Shown piece by piece: positions 26,446-36,160 of a stretch of 64,000 nt of DNA. The first letter of the stretch is position 1. Each line of letters opens with the position of its first letter. The stretch is from the NCBI GenBank assembly GCA_029593915.1, contig CP046147.1:2108001-2172000 (forward strand). The letters run 5' to 3'. A model generated the notes under the pieces. That model was not told the DNA's origin, searched no databases, and worked only from the letters and a program-made list of their open reading frames with translations. The DNA comes from Candidatus Lucifugimonas marina. GTDB taxonomy: Bacteria > Chloroflexota > Dehalococcoidia > Lucifugimonadales > Lucifugimonadaceae. Both the position numbers and the translations under genes were made by a program.

Positions 26446-26526
26446 GGGTCGGTAATCGTCAAACCAAAACCATCGCCCACGCCACACCGCTTAGATTCGT
26501 TCCGCACCGTCTAACGCTCTCAAAAC

Positions 26527-26555
26527 AATAGCCCCCGGTTTTGCCGGGGGCTATT
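26527..26555 (-). terminator. Terminator of rnpB
   Basis: A perfect 12-bp stem AATAGCCCCCGG/CCGGGGGCTATT with a five-base loop, about 15 bases beyond the rnpB 3' end on the minus strand, then GTTTTGAG. Confidence 0.85.
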
Positions 26556-26569
26556 CACGTGAAGTAGTC

Positions 26570-26976
<407 letters not shown>

Positions 26977-27019
26977 CAAGGGTACTAGGTTTCGCTCCAA
27001 AGGCGGTATCCCCAACAGT

Positions 27020-27214
27020 GTCATCCTGAGGCTCTCGAAGGACGACAGACACGCGGGACCAATCTACGACACTGACCGATGCCGACCAACGGTCAACAGG
27101 ATTCATCATCACGGATGACGGGTGAAATGTCGTCCTTTCAGGCAGGAGCGGTCGAGTCAGAGTCGATTTCCGAATCCGCTTCGACTGCTGATTCTGAATC
27201 TAGTTCAGAATGAC
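27020..27214. repeat. Composite repeat: family D left arm with family B right arm
   Basis: Left end GTCATCCTGAGGCTCTCGAA (plus GGACGACAG), right end TTCTGAATCTAGTTCAGAAT; about 195 bases. The last 80 bases resemble the inside of the family B copy at 44630 (a shared AATCCGCTTCGACTGCTGAT), so two elements may have fused or nested here. Confidence 0.68.
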
Positions 27215-27245
27215 AACACGCTGGAAAGCTGGCGCTCGACGGTCC

Positions 27246-28088
27246 CTAAGCGTGCGCAGCCAGCCACGGCAGAACTACTGGAACCATTTTCTCGGGGTGT
27301 TCACGATTTATGTTGTGTCCCGCGCCAACTATCTTCTGGCGAGTGAACGAATCGCTTTCAGGAAGAATTCCCGCGAGATAGTCATCGGGCAGGATTCCAC
27401 CAGCATCCGGATCTGCCTGTAGCAATATCACTGGCACCTGAATATTCGTCAGCATCACAGCCGGATCGTCGAAGCCTCGATACGTTCCGCCAACAACGCC
27501 TCGCAGAATATCGGCGTCCATCTGCAGCAGGCACTCGGCTTTCCACTTTGCAAAATACTCGGGCTGTCCGGGGCTGGCGTCCTGCAACTTCGGAGCCATC
27601 TCCTCAATAGACATCCCAGCTTCGATAAAGCCAAGATGAATTTCGAATGTGCTCATCGTCGGTGTGCTATCGGTACGAACAGGTCGAACTCGCCCGAACA
27701 CCGCAGGATCTTCGAGAACCACAGCTTTCAAGTTCGAAGGCGGATTGTTCGCCATCGCCACAGTGTTTCCGCCACCCATCGAGTGCCCCCAAACGATGGT
27801 CGGCTTTTTGCACACGTTTTCCATCACGTAGCAAATATCTCTGGCGTGGTCTTCTCTCTCGTACGCGCCCGCAGCGTGACCTGAAAACCCATGCCCGCGC
27901 TGATCCATAGTGATCACACGGTAATCGTTCACCAACTCGTCAATCACACGTAGAGAGCCGTCGCGTCGACTCGTCACGCCATGTAGCAGCAGCAATGTCG
28001 GTCCGTTGTCAGGACCTTCGGAATAACCGATTTCGATCTCACCAGTGTTGATTGTGTGATCGGTAAATCCGTTCAGAAGAAGAGGCAT
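27246..28088 (-). CDS. Alpha/beta-fold hydrolase
   Basis: 280 residues. LLLHGVTS (oxyanion region, 33-40), MDQRGHGFSG, and the nucleophile elbow GHSMGG with S103; the catalytic His is in GAGHNINREHP near the C-terminus. It resembles C-C bond hydrolases, esterases and non-haem peroxidase-like proteins. No signal peptide. Starts at ATG 28088 and lies about 85 bases downstream of ppdK on the same strand, so could share its transcript. Substrate not predictable. Confidence 0.83.
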   Translation of the reverse strand: MPLLLNGFTDHTINTGEIEIGYSEGPDNGPTLLLLHGVTSRRDGSLRVIDELVNDYRVITMDQRGHGFSGHAAGAYEREDHARDICYVMENVCKKPTIVWGHSMGGGNTVAMANNPPSNLKAVVLEDPAVFGRVRPVRTDSTPTMSTFEIHLGFIEAGMSIEEMAPKLQDASPGQPEYFAKWKAECLLQMDADILRGVVGGTYRGFDDPAVMLTNIQVPVILLQADPDAGGILPDDYLAGILPESDSFTRQKIVGAGHNINREHPEKMVPVVLPWLAAHA

Positions 28089-28174
28089 TGGTGGTTTGAT
28101 TCCCTTGAGTTTCGTGCGCGGTAATAGTCTGCGCCGGGTGACACTCTACACGAGAGGAAAACTGACATCCCCAC

Positions 28175-30748
28175 CTAAACCGAAATCGCTGCCTGTGCTG
28201 CCGCCAGTCTTGCAATCGGAATCCTGAACGGAGAACACGACACGTAGTCGAGCCCTGCCGCATGGAAGAATTCGATTGATGCAGGATCACCACCATGCTC
28301 GCCACAGGCTCCAAAGCTCATATGGTGACCACCTGATTCGACCGAATCAACGGCCAAATTGATCAGCTTGCCAACACCTGAAACGTCCAGGGTCTCGAAC
28401 GGGTTGCTCACCAAAATTCCTTCGTCGGTGTACTTGCCCATGAAAGCGTTTTCAGCGTCGTCACGAGAGAAGCCGAGAGTTGTCTGCGTAAGGTCGTTCG
28501 TACCGAAGCTGAAGAAGTCGGCTGCCTCCCGCATTTCATCAGCGACAACACACGTTCTAGGCAGCTCGATCATCATTCCAATCGGAACGTCTGAAACCGT
28601 CCGTTCGTCCAGAATTGCCTGAACGTTTTTTCGCAGTTGAACCATTTCGGATATGAAGCCAACCATCGGCATCATGATCTGTGCCCGAGGCCAGATTCCT
28701 GATTCGTCGCGAACTTTCACCGAAGCATCAGCTATTGCTCGCACCTGCATTTCGTAAATTTCGGGATAGACCAATCCAAGTCTGCAACCACGCATACCCA
28801 GCATCGGATTGGTCTCGCTGAGTTCATCGATGCGGCGTGCTATTTCCGACGATGTTGCTTCTGATTTGTCGGGGAGGAATTCGTGCAATGGCGGATCAAG
28901 CAATCGAATGATCACCGGACTTTCGCCCAACTCTTTGAAAATCCCGTAGAAATCTTCAGTTTGAATCGGTAGTAACTCTTCTAGTGCTTCAGCCCTGCTT
29001 TCGACGTTATTGGCGAGGATCATCCTCTGCATCTTGGGCAGTCGATCTTCGCCGAAGAACATGTGCTCGGTCCGGCAAAGTCCGATGCCTTCGGCGCCGA
29101 ATCGTTTGGCGTTGCGAGCGTCAACCGGTGTGTCCGCGTTAGCCATGACCTTGAGCCGACGTTTTGAATCCGCCCACTTCAGCAGAGTATCCAATTCGCC
29201 TTCATTTGAAGCGGCGACAAGATCAGGCTCGCCGATGATCACTGAGCCTGTCGTACCGTCGATAGTAATCAGCGTGCCTTCGTCGTAGATCACTCCAAAT
29301 ATGGAAATGTGCCTTGCTTCCAGATCAACGTCTAATCCTTCGCATCCAGTGATACACGGCTTGCCCATGCCGCGAGCGACCACGGCGGCGTGTGATGTGA
29401 GTCCGCCTTTTGCCGTGAGAATTCCTTGAGCAGCGATGAAACCGTGAATGTCATCTGGCGAAGTTTCAGGGCGAACAAGAATGACGTGTTCACCCTTTTG
29501 AGCCCGTTGCTCAGCGATGTCAGCATCGAGCGTAATGAAACCAACAGCCGCACCAGGCGATGCACCGAGTCCCGTAGCAACGATATCCATGCCGTGATCG
29601 TCATGAAGTTGTGGAAGTAGCAGTTGGGTTAAATCAGAAGGGTCGACCCTCATGATCGCTTCGTCTTCGCTGATCAATCCTTCACCAGTCATATCGACTG
29701 CCATCTTCACAGCGGCCTGCGCCGTACGCTTACCGTTGCGAGTCTGAAGAATAAACAGTTCGTTCTGCTGGATAGTGAATTCAATATCCTGCATATCGCG
29801 GTTGTATCGCTCGAGAGCACTCGTGTGGTGCAAAAGATCGAGGTATGCGTCAGGGAATATTTCGCCCATCTTTTCGACTGGTTCAGGGGTCCTGATCCCA
29901 GCGACCACATCTTCGCCCTGTGCGGACTGCAAAAATTCACCGTAAAGTTTCGCTTCACCGGTTGAGGGATTTCGAGTGAAGCAGACACCAGTACCCGACC
30001 GTTCACCCAGATTGCCGTAAACCATCGCCTGGACGTTTACTGCTGTTCCGAGGGTGTTCGGGATACTCTGCATTTCTCGATAGGTTTGCGCGCGCTTCCC
30101 GTGCCAGGACTCAAATACTGCCATTACGCAACGGTGGACCTGTTCAAAAGGATCCTGCGGAAACGTCTTGCTGGTTTCTTTTTCAAAAACCTTCTTGAAA
30201 GCGCCTACAAGTTGCTCTAGTCCCGATTCGCTTAGCGCAATAGGACTTGCAGCTTTTTCATTTTTTAGAGCCAGTTGTAGTACGTCGTCGAACGCTCGTT
30301 TGTCGATTCCTTCGACGACTTCTCCGTACATTTGCACGAGTCGCCGATAAGAATCGAAAGCAAAATGTCGATCATCCGATGCGCTTGCCAGTGCTTCCAC
30401 AGCTTGGTCGTTGAGTCCAATGTTGAGGATCGTGTCCATCATTCCCGGCATGGAAATTGGAGCGCCTGAACGCACGGATACGAGCAGAGGATCGGAGGTT
30501 CCGCCAAACTTCTTATCGGTCTGAACTTCTAGTTCGTTCAGTTGCGAGTTGAAATCTTGCCAGAATTCGTTGGACAGTCTGCCGCCTTGCTCGTAGAAAA
30601 CCTTGCATGCTTCTGTTGAAACGACAAAGCCGGGGGGAACAGGAATTCCGATCTGGGTCATCTTCGAAAGGCCGAAGCCTTTCCCGCCGAGAATATCGGG
30701 GCCAACCGTGCTTGTGTCTCGAAAATCGAAGATGAACTGTACCGTCAT
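28175..30748 (-). CDS. ppdK: Pyruvate, phosphate dikinase
   Basis: 857 residues, normal size. It interconverts pyruvate, ATP and Pi with PEP, AMP and PPi in the cytoplasm. Three regions are complete: an N-terminal ATP-grasp domain (GGKGFGLSKM), the swivelling phosphohistidine domain with H453 in GGLTSHAAVVARG, and the C-terminal PEP/pyruvate TIM barrel ending in GACGEHGGDP with the catalytic Cys. ATG at 30748 has AGGAG nine bases upstream; an earlier in-frame opening of 15 codons is not needed. With pyk at 34637 it gives both directions of flux at the PEP/pyruvate node. Confidence 0.95.
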   Translation of the reverse strand: MTVQFIFDFRDTSTVGPDILGGKGFGLSKMTQIGIPVPPGFVVSTEACKVFYEQGGRLSNEFWQDFNSQLNELEVQTDKKFGGTSDPLLVSVRSGAPISMPGMMDTILNIGLNDQAVEALASASDDRHFAFDSYRRLVQMYGEVVEGIDKRAFDDVLQLALKNEKAASPIALSESGLEQLVGAFKKVFEKETSKTFPQDPFEQVHRCVMAVFESWHGKRAQTYREMQSIPNTLGTAVNVQAMVYGNLGERSGTGVCFTRNPSTGEAKLYGEFLQSAQGEDVVAGIRTPEPVEKMGEIFPDAYLDLLHHTSALERYNRDMQDIEFTIQQNELFILQTRNGKRTAQAAVKMAVDMTGEGLISEDEAIMRVDPSDLTQLLLPQLHDDHGMDIVATGLGASPGAAVGFITLDADIAEQRAQKGEHVILVRPETSPDDIHGFIAAQGILTAKGGLTSHAAVVARGMGKPCITGCEGLDVDLEARHISIFGVIYDEGTLITIDGTTGSVIIGEPDLVAASNEGELDTLLKWADSKRRLKVMANADTPVDARNAKRFGAEGIGLCRTEHMFFGEDRLPKMQRMILANNVESRAEALEELLPIQTEDFYGIFKELGESPVIIRLLDPPLHEFLPDKSEATSSEIARRIDELSETNPMLGMRGCRLGLVYPEIYEMQVRAIADASVKVRDESGIWPRAQIMMPMVGFISEMVQLRKNVQAILDERTVSDVPIGMMIELPRTCVVADEMREAADFFSFGTNDLTQTTLGFSRDDAENAFMGKYTDEGILVSNPFETLDVSGVGKLINLAVDSVESGGHHMSFGACGEHGGDPASIEFFHAAGLDYVSCSPFRIPIARLAAAQAAISV

Positions 30749-31187
30749 CGCAAACAACTCCTGTCGACCGGTTACTCCCCGGCAGTTCGACACACTCGGC
30801 TGCTTGCCTGTTCACGCTCAGCTCCGAGCATGTAGCCCACACTGATACACGTTTACATCATCGTGAAAATCGAGGTGAAGTAACAGGAATATTCGTAGTT
30901 ATTTCGTGAGGTGATCGAGGCGTGTTCAGTTGCTGTCTCCCCACCAACAACAACCAGTACCGTCGTTCTGAACTAGACTCAGAATCAAAAGCCAAGAGGA
31001 TAGTTTTTTGCTGTCCGCCAACCAACGCCCTTACCTAGAAGGACGTCGGGTGGCGGTTTGAAAGTGATTCTGAATCAAGTCCAAAATGACACCCTCGAAA
31101 CTACAGCTGTGTCGAAATCAACTCCTCCCCCGGATTGGGGGAGTTAGAGTGCGATGCACGACCAAATCACGCTGGCGACACCCGGAG
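30749..31187. other. Intergenic region upstream of ppdK with repeats
   Basis: The first 210 bases should hold the ppdK promoter on the minus strand; no clear operator is seen. The rest is a family B element (30963-31090) and a family C fragment that runs into the pirin stop codon. Confidence 0.65.
30963..31090. repeat. MITE-like repeat, family B, copy 4
   Basis: 128 bases. Left end GTTCTGAACTAGACTCAGAA, right end TTCTGAATCAAGTCCAAAAT. More diverged arms than other copies but the same length. Confidence 0.75.
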
Positions 31188-31192
31188 CTAAC
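31118..31192. repeat. Dispersed repeat, family C, copy 2 (fragment)
   Basis: CTCCTCCCCCGGATTGGGGG, then AGTTAGAGTG, a middle deletion, and CACGCTGGCGACACCCGGAG. The terminal GGAGCTA supplies the pirin gene's TAG stop on the minus strand. Confidence 0.72.
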
Positions 31193-32156
31193 TTGTGTGT
31201 GGAATTACATCAGGTGGGATCACGCCAAGTTTTCCAGCGTGATAATCCGCAAAAGCTTCCTGAAGTTCTTCCTGCGTGTTCATAACGAACGGACCGTACC
31301 AAGCCACTGGCTCACGAATCGGCTTGCCACCGAGCAACAAAATCTCTAGGTCTGGAGATTTGCTGTCTTGCTCTTCGTCGGCAGTGAAAACCAGCGAATC
31401 CCCCTTACCGAACACGGCGGTCTGACCAAGATGGACAGCGTTCCGATTTGGTCCGACAGTTCCGTTTCCAGCCAGCACGTAAGCAAGCGCGTTGTACTCA
31501 GGATTCCAAGGCAGTTCCACCTGAGCACCCGGACTGACAGTAGCGTGAACGTACGTGATTGGTGAATAGGTGATGCCAGGTCCGTCGTGACCATCGAGCG
31601 ATCCAGCGATCACTCGAATCAACGCTCCACCATCGTCAGAGCTCAGGAGCGATAGATTCGTTCGAGAAATGTCCTGATAGCGAGGTTTAGCCCACTTCTT
31701 GTCACGAGGAAGGTTCACCCATAACTGAGTGCCGTGAACTACCCCGCCATGTATGACGATCTCTTCAGTGGGAACCTCAATGTGAAGAATCCCAGCGCCA
31801 GCTGTCATCCACTGCGTGTCGCCATCGCTGATAACTCCGCCACCGCCCTCAGAATCTCGGTGTTTGAACTCACCTTCGATCATGTATGTAACAGTCTCGA
31901 AGCCTCGATGCGGGTGCCATGGTGTGCCTTTCGCCTCGCCGGCGCGCCACTCGTTCTCCCCCATCTGATCCAACATGATGAACGGGTCGAGATATTGCTG
32001 CGGGATTCCGGCGAATCCTCGGCGAACAGGAAACCCTTCGCCTTCAAATCCAGAAGGAGCGGTGGTGATAGTCACAACCGGTCGCACCACTCCCCTCGCA
32101 GCGGGTAGAGCCACGCGATCAAGAGTAAGAATATTGTCGACTGTTACGGCAGGCAT
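31188..32156 (-). CDS. Pirin family protein
   Basis: 322 residues, a bicupin. The N-terminal cupin holds the pirin metal ligands in PHRGFETVTYMIEGEFKHRD (two His and downstream His/Glu), followed by DTQWMTAGAGILHIE, also a pirin hallmark. Pirins bind one metal ion; some act as quercetinases, others as redox-sensing co-regulators. ATG at 32156 has GGAG six bases upstream. The TAG stop lies inside a family C repeat, so the last few residues may have been changed by repeat insertion. Confidence 0.9.
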   Translation of the reverse strand: MPAVTVDNILTLDRVALPAARGVVRPVVTITTAPSGFEGEGFPVRRGFAGIPQQYLDPFIMLDQMGENEWRAGEAKGTPWHPHRGFETVTYMIEGEFKHRDSEGGGGVISDGDTQWMTAGAGILHIEVPTEEIVIHGGVVHGTQLWVNLPRDKKWAKPRYQDISRTNLSLLSSDDGGALIRVIAGSLDGHDGPGITYSPITYVHATVSPGAQVELPWNPEYNALAYVLAGNGTVGPNRNAVHLGQTAVFGKGDSLVFTADEEQDSKSPDLEILLLGGKPIREPVAWYGPFVMNTQEELQEAFADYHAGKLGVIPPDVIPHTS

Positions 32157-32296
32157 GATTTTCTCCAGCGCCAAGAAACAACAGATATCAGGTCAAAACA
32201 AAACTGCTTACTAATAGTAAGTTGATAACTACTAGTTAGCAACACTTTCGAACAATATGATGCTGGAAATCGAGATTCGATTCTTAAGAGAACACG

Positions 32297-33736
32297 TTAG
32301 ACACGCGGAATGAGTTCAACGCTTTCTTCGCTGGTAATTACCCGCTCTAATAAAGCAGTGGCCGCAGCCTTTGCCATAGCGATGTCGTCGCCCTGAACTT
32401 CTGTGAGTAGCTTCTCGACGTCGATCTGTGCGACGTCTTCAGACCCGTCTGCTGCTCGCGCCTTTTCGAGTCGCTGTAGTGGAGCAGCGAGATCTTTGAG
32501 CGTTCCGTATGCCGATGCGACAGCTCGAACGGCTCGAGTGAACTCGCGCTCTGCTTCTGAGATTTCTTCCGCCTGTGTGTCGCCAACAACTGGTCGCAGC
32601 TTCTTTTTGGTCCGAACACCCCACTGCCGTATCTGGTCCAGAACGGCTTTTTCGAGCTCATCTGCATGCCACGATGAGTGTCGAGATACACCAACTGCCC
32701 GTTCGCTACGTGCATCCCGCGAAGGGCATTCGTAGTAACGATACGACTTGGAGGCTGATGTTCCGTCGACACGCTTCCACGCACGTCGACGAGTCAAACC
32801 GGAAAGCCCTCGACCACAAAGATCGCAACGTGCTATCCCGCCAAGTAGGTATGGCGGTTCTGTGGCACGGCGCCGGATTGGTTTTCTTGATTTGGTTACC
32901 GCGTCGGCACGATTGAATATCTCTCGCTCGACGAGTGGTTCGTGACTTCCCGCGATTCGAACCCCATACCGGGTGTAGGTGCCCAAATAAGTTCTGTTTT
33001 TTAGTATTCCGGAAATCGCCAATGCAGACCACGGACGCCCGCTGCGAGTGAGAAGACCACGATCGTTCAGCGAACGGGCAATTGCGCGCAATCCGGGACC
33101 ACCAAGAGGTTTCGAATCTTCGGCATGCCAGGGTCCTGCGTAAGTTGTGAATATCTCTTTGACTAACTCGGCTTCGGCTTCAGCCGGCTTCAGCAATCCA
33201 TCTGTGCCAGCTTCGTAACCAAACGGAGTTCGCCCCAGCACTTCTCCCCGCGAAGCTTTGGCGACGATCGCGTCGCGAATTCGCGCTTGCCGTTGGGGTG
33301 ATCGTCCGCCGAGCCCAAGCAACTCTTCGCCACTTTGCAAAGCGTCAGGTCGATTTGGATCGGTGCAACGCACTTCCGTTCCGAGCTTATCGAGTTCGAG
33401 CAGTCGTGCCACTAGCGTTTCGATATCTTCTGCCAAATGCGAAGCATCCGGAACAATCACAAGTGCTAGTCGGGCGTTCGCTCCTTTGAAGGAAGCGATC
33501 ATTTGGCGATAACGATCGTGCCTTGCGTCAAAATCATTGGCCGGCTCGTCCTCGCCGGGCTCGAACCAGTTGTCCAGCTGATGAGAGTTTCGCTGGCAAT
33601 AAAGCTCGATTTCTGCCCGAGGGTGAAGGCGGTCGCCTGAATCAAAAACGTCCCCATCACTCCGACTTCCGTCATCATGATTCAGGGACGCGTTCGTACT
33701 TTGGGCGGGTTCGCTATGGAATCCGACTGCCCGCAA
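32297..33736 (-). CDS. Serine-recombinase homologue with degenerate catalytic domain
   Basis: 479 residues. The N-terminal third follows the resolvase fold, but the usual YxRxS start reads VGFHSEP and the DRxxR motif reads DASHLAED, so the conserved active-site arginines are missing, although a Ser is still present. The middle (about 150-290) is a good Recombinase domain: RIRDAIVAKASRGEVLGRTP, then AIARSLNDRGLLTRSGRPWS and ISGILKNRTYLG. A zinc ribbon CDLCGRGLSG follows, with a third Cys in YYECPSR but Ser where the fourth is expected (SRHSS), then a coiled C-terminus. The TTG start follows the previous gene's TAA directly. No att site, phage or transposon gene is near. Probably DNA-binding, perhaps not recombining. 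Confidence 0.75.
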   Translation of the reverse strand: MRAVGFHSEPAQSTNASLNHDDGSRSDGDVFDSGDRLHPRAEIELYCQRNSHQLDNWFEPGEDEPANDFDARHDRYRQMIASFKGANARLALVIVPDASHLAEDIETLVARLLELDKLGTEVRCTDPNRPDALQSGEELLGLGGRSPQRQARIRDAIVAKASRGEVLGRTPFGYEAGTDGLLKPAEAEAELVKEIFTTYAGPWHAEDSKPLGGPGLRAIARSLNDRGLLTRSGRPWSALAISGILKNRTYLGTYTRYGVRIAGSHEPLVEREIFNRADAVTKSRKPIRRRATEPPYLLGGIARCDLCGRGLSGLTRRRAWKRVDGTSASKSYRYYECPSRDARSERAVGVSRHSSWHADELEKAVLDQIRQWGVRTKKKLRPVVGDTQAEEISEAEREFTRAVRAVASAYGTLKDLAAPLQRLEKARAADGSEDVAQIDVEKLLTEVQGDDIAMAKAAATALLERVITSEESVELIPRV

Positions 33737-34438
33737 TTATTGTTCTGTCAGGAGCGCCCTGCCACAGCTGCAGGGGATAGGGCCATCGGCCGCACGGAGT
33801 CGAGTCAACTCACCAACTGGCAGTCGAACCGCACAACCCTGGCACACGCCACGGTCGACACGTACAACGGCGATACCTCGGTTTGATCGGAACAGTCGGG
33901 TGTATCGAGCCAGATCTTCTTCAGGAATCTGCGATGCCTCGGCATTGCGTGACTCCAGCATTTCGTTGAATGCTGTGCCTCGCTTCGACTTCTCCTGTCG
34001 AAGTTCGACCTGGCGGGTCTCCCACATCTTTTCTCGATCAGCCAGCTCTTTAGTCAAATCTTCGAACTGCTGGCGGGCGTGTTCTGCGGCAACTTCAGCC
34101 GGCGCAATCGATTCCTCAACCTGCGCGAGGTTTCGTCGAGCAGCGGAATGTTCGGTCTCAATCGCCGTAAGTTCCCGAACATTGGTGATCGCACCGCCGT
34201 AGAGTCGGGACTCAAGCTCTGCGACCTCTGCTTTCAGAGTCGCAAGGTCAGATTCAAGTCGAGCGGTTTCGACTTTAGCCTCGAGTTCACGAACTCGAGT
34301 TTTTTCGCAGTTGTCCCGTAGCTCCGGGAGGCCGCCTTCGGAGTTGAGCTCTTGCTCAATCTCCCGATACTCACGACGTTTCAGCGCTAGCGCTTGGTCG
34401 GTGTCTTGAAGTGAGAGAAGAGATTGTGCGATTGTCAC
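33737..34438 (-). CDS. Coiled-coil protein with C-terminal C4 zinc ribbon
   Basis: 233 residues. Residues about 10-170 form long antiparallel coiled-coil helices rich in Glu, Arg and Leu; the C-terminus carries a zinc ribbon, CQGCAVRLP then PCSCGRALL. This is the layout of the conserved 'C4-type zinc ribbon' family found in many bacteria, of unsettled function and often suggested to bind nucleic acid. GTG at 34438 has AGGAAC five bases upstream. The recombinase homologue follows with no gap (TAATTG), so the two proteins are co-translated. Confidence 0.85.
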   Translation of the reverse strand: MTIAQSLLSLQDTDQALALKRREYREIEQELNSEGGLPELRDNCEKTRVRELEAKVETARLESDLATLKAEVAELESRLYGGAITNVRELTAIETEHSAARRNLAQVEESIAPAEVAAEHARQQFEDLTKELADREKMWETRQVELRQEKSKRGTAFNEMLESRNAEASQIPEEDLARYTRLFRSNRGIAVVRVDRGVCQGCAVRLPVGELTRLRAADGPIPCSCGRALLTEQ

Positions 34439-34636
34439 GTAGCGTTCCTGAGGTCAGAAAAATGGCGAAATTGAGCCGGGGGTTCTACTGAATACTAGTC
34501 CTATGAGATTCGGTGTCAAATCCGCATAGGTGATCCTCACCCCAAAAACAGGCCAACCTGTCATTGGAAATGTGTATCCTCGATAGGTCAGTTTATGATG
34601 AACTAGTAGTTCCCTATCCAACATTTGGAGATTCGT

Positions 34637-36130
34637 TTGGCCGATACCGACAGTTCCTATTCGCTCCCACCCTTCTTAAAAAGTCGGGCGCGCACACGCA
34701 TTGTTTGCACAATTGGTCCCGCAACAGGGACGTTATCTCGAATAAAACGATTAATTCGTGCGGGAATGTCGGTAGGTAGATTAAATCTCAGCCACGGAAA
34801 TTCCGACCACCACAATGAGTATGTAAAGATTCTGCGGCAGGCCGCCGAAGAGATGGGCGTTGCTGTCGGAATTCTTGCCGACCTACCCGGCCCCAAGTAT
34901 CGAGTAGGCGAAATGGCGCAGCCGGAAATCACACTTTCAACCGGCCAACACTTCGTTCTTCAACGTGAGGTCTGTGAAGGAACTAACGAACGCGCCAATG
35001 TTTGGCCACTAGGACTGCACGCCGATATCAAGAAAGGCTCGCTCGTCCTCATCGACGAAGGATCAATCGAGCTACGGGTTGAAGAGATCGACGAAGAAGA
35101 GATTCACTGTCGAGTGACAATGGGCGGCGTGATGAAGCCAAATAAGGCTGTTACTGCTCCCGGCAACACGACAACCGTCGACTATTTCACTCCAGAAACC
35201 GAAGAGGCTCTCGCGTGGGTTATCTCTTCAGATATCGACTACGTCGGACTCTCGTACGTTCGAGACGGTGATGACGTTAAGCGAGTTCGCGAACATCTCG
35301 CCGATGGCGGAGTAACACCTCAACTGGTCGCGAAGATCGAAATTCAGCAGGCTGTCGATAACCTCAGCGGTATTCTTGAGCAATCCGACGCCGTTATGGT
35401 CGCACGAGGTGATCTCGGAGTTGAACTGCCATTCGAGAGAGTGCCATCTGTTCAGAAACAGATAATCCGAATGGCTAACGAAATCGGCAAACCGGTTATT
35501 ACCGCTACCCAGATGATGGAATCGATGATCGAATCTCCATCACCTACCCGTGCTGAAGTAACCGACGTATACAACGCCGTGCGAGATGGCACCGACGCCA
35601 TCATGCTTTCTGCTGAAACCTCAGTGGGTAAGCACCCGTTCCGAGCTGTTCAGGCGATGACCAAAATTTCAAAACGAGCGGAACGCTACCTCGAATATCC
35701 AAAACTCGCAGGTCGTAGACGCACTGCTGCGTCGAAGGGCGGACTCGCCGTCGACGATGCAATTGCCGACGGTGCAGCAGTGGCGGCAGCCAGTTTGAAC
35801 GCCAAGGCAATCGTCGCATTCACCGCCTCAGGCAGCACAGCCGGACGTGTGGCAGCTTATCGCCCTGTAACTCCCCTACTCGCTCTCACGCCCGATATAG
35901 GCGCAGGAGCAAAGCTCGCACTGCGTTGGGGAGTGATCCCCATGGTGGTCCCTGAGCATGGTGATATTCAGGGGATGTTCACTGCAGCTTCGGAATTAGC
36001 GCTCGAAACGAAAATCGCAAAAGAAGGCGATGTGATCGTTGCGGTTGCGGGACTTCCGATTGGCGTGCCGGGAACAACAAACCTCTTGCGAGTTATCACG
36101 CTTCCTGAACCGGTGAGCCACAGAGGTTAA
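34637..36130 (+). CDS. pyk: Pyruvate kinase
   Basis: 497 residues with all pyruvate kinase blocks: RIVCTIGPAT, LNLSHGN, AKIE (catalytic Lys), MVARGDLGVELP (metal/ADP site), TATQMMESM, and a C-terminal allosteric-type domain (SGSTAGRVAAYRP). It makes pyruvate and ATP from PEP. TTG at 34637 was chosen because GGAG lies six bases upstream; a TTG at 34625 overlaps that SD. It is a single gene, divergent from the zinc-ribbon gene. Confidence 0.94.
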   Translation: MADTDSSYSLPPFLKSRARTRIVCTIGPATGTLSRIKRLIRAGMSVGRLNLSHGNSDHHNEYVKILRQAAEEMGVAVGILADLPGPKYRVGEMAQPEITLSTGQHFVLQREVCEGTNERANVWPLGLHADIKKGSLVLIDEGSIELRVEEIDEEEIHCRVTMGGVMKPNKAVTAPGNTTTVDYFTPETEEALAWVISSDIDYVGLSYVRDGDDVKRVREHLADGGVTPQLVAKIEIQQAVDNLSGILEQSDAVMVARGDLGVELPFERVPSVQKQIIRMANEIGKPVITATQMMESMIESPSPTRAEVTDVYNAVRDGTDAIMLSAETSVGKHPFRAVQAMTKISKRAERYLEYPKLAGRRRTAASKGGLAVDDAIADGAAVAAASLNAKAIVAFTASGSTAGRVAAYRPVTPLLALTPDIGAGAKLALRWGVIPMVVPEHGDIQGMFTAASELALETKIAKEGDVIVAVAGLPIGVPGTTNLLRVITLPEPVSHRG

Positions 36131-36160
36131 TACCCGTTTAGACGAATCAGCGAACTCTAC

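Larger units (their letters stand above)
26122..26525. other. Intergenic region made mostly of repeats
   Basis: About 400 bases between the Ldh-family gene and the rnpB terminator. It holds a family A copy, then a family B element, then about 80 bases ending CGTCTAACGCTCTC, which resembles the tail of the family C block near 16660. No gene is supported. Confidence 0.7.

Noticed and set aside
32297-33736. An active integrase marking a prophage or genomic island
   Set aside because: Catalytic arginines look lost and there are no phage genes, tRNA target or flanking direct repeats around it.
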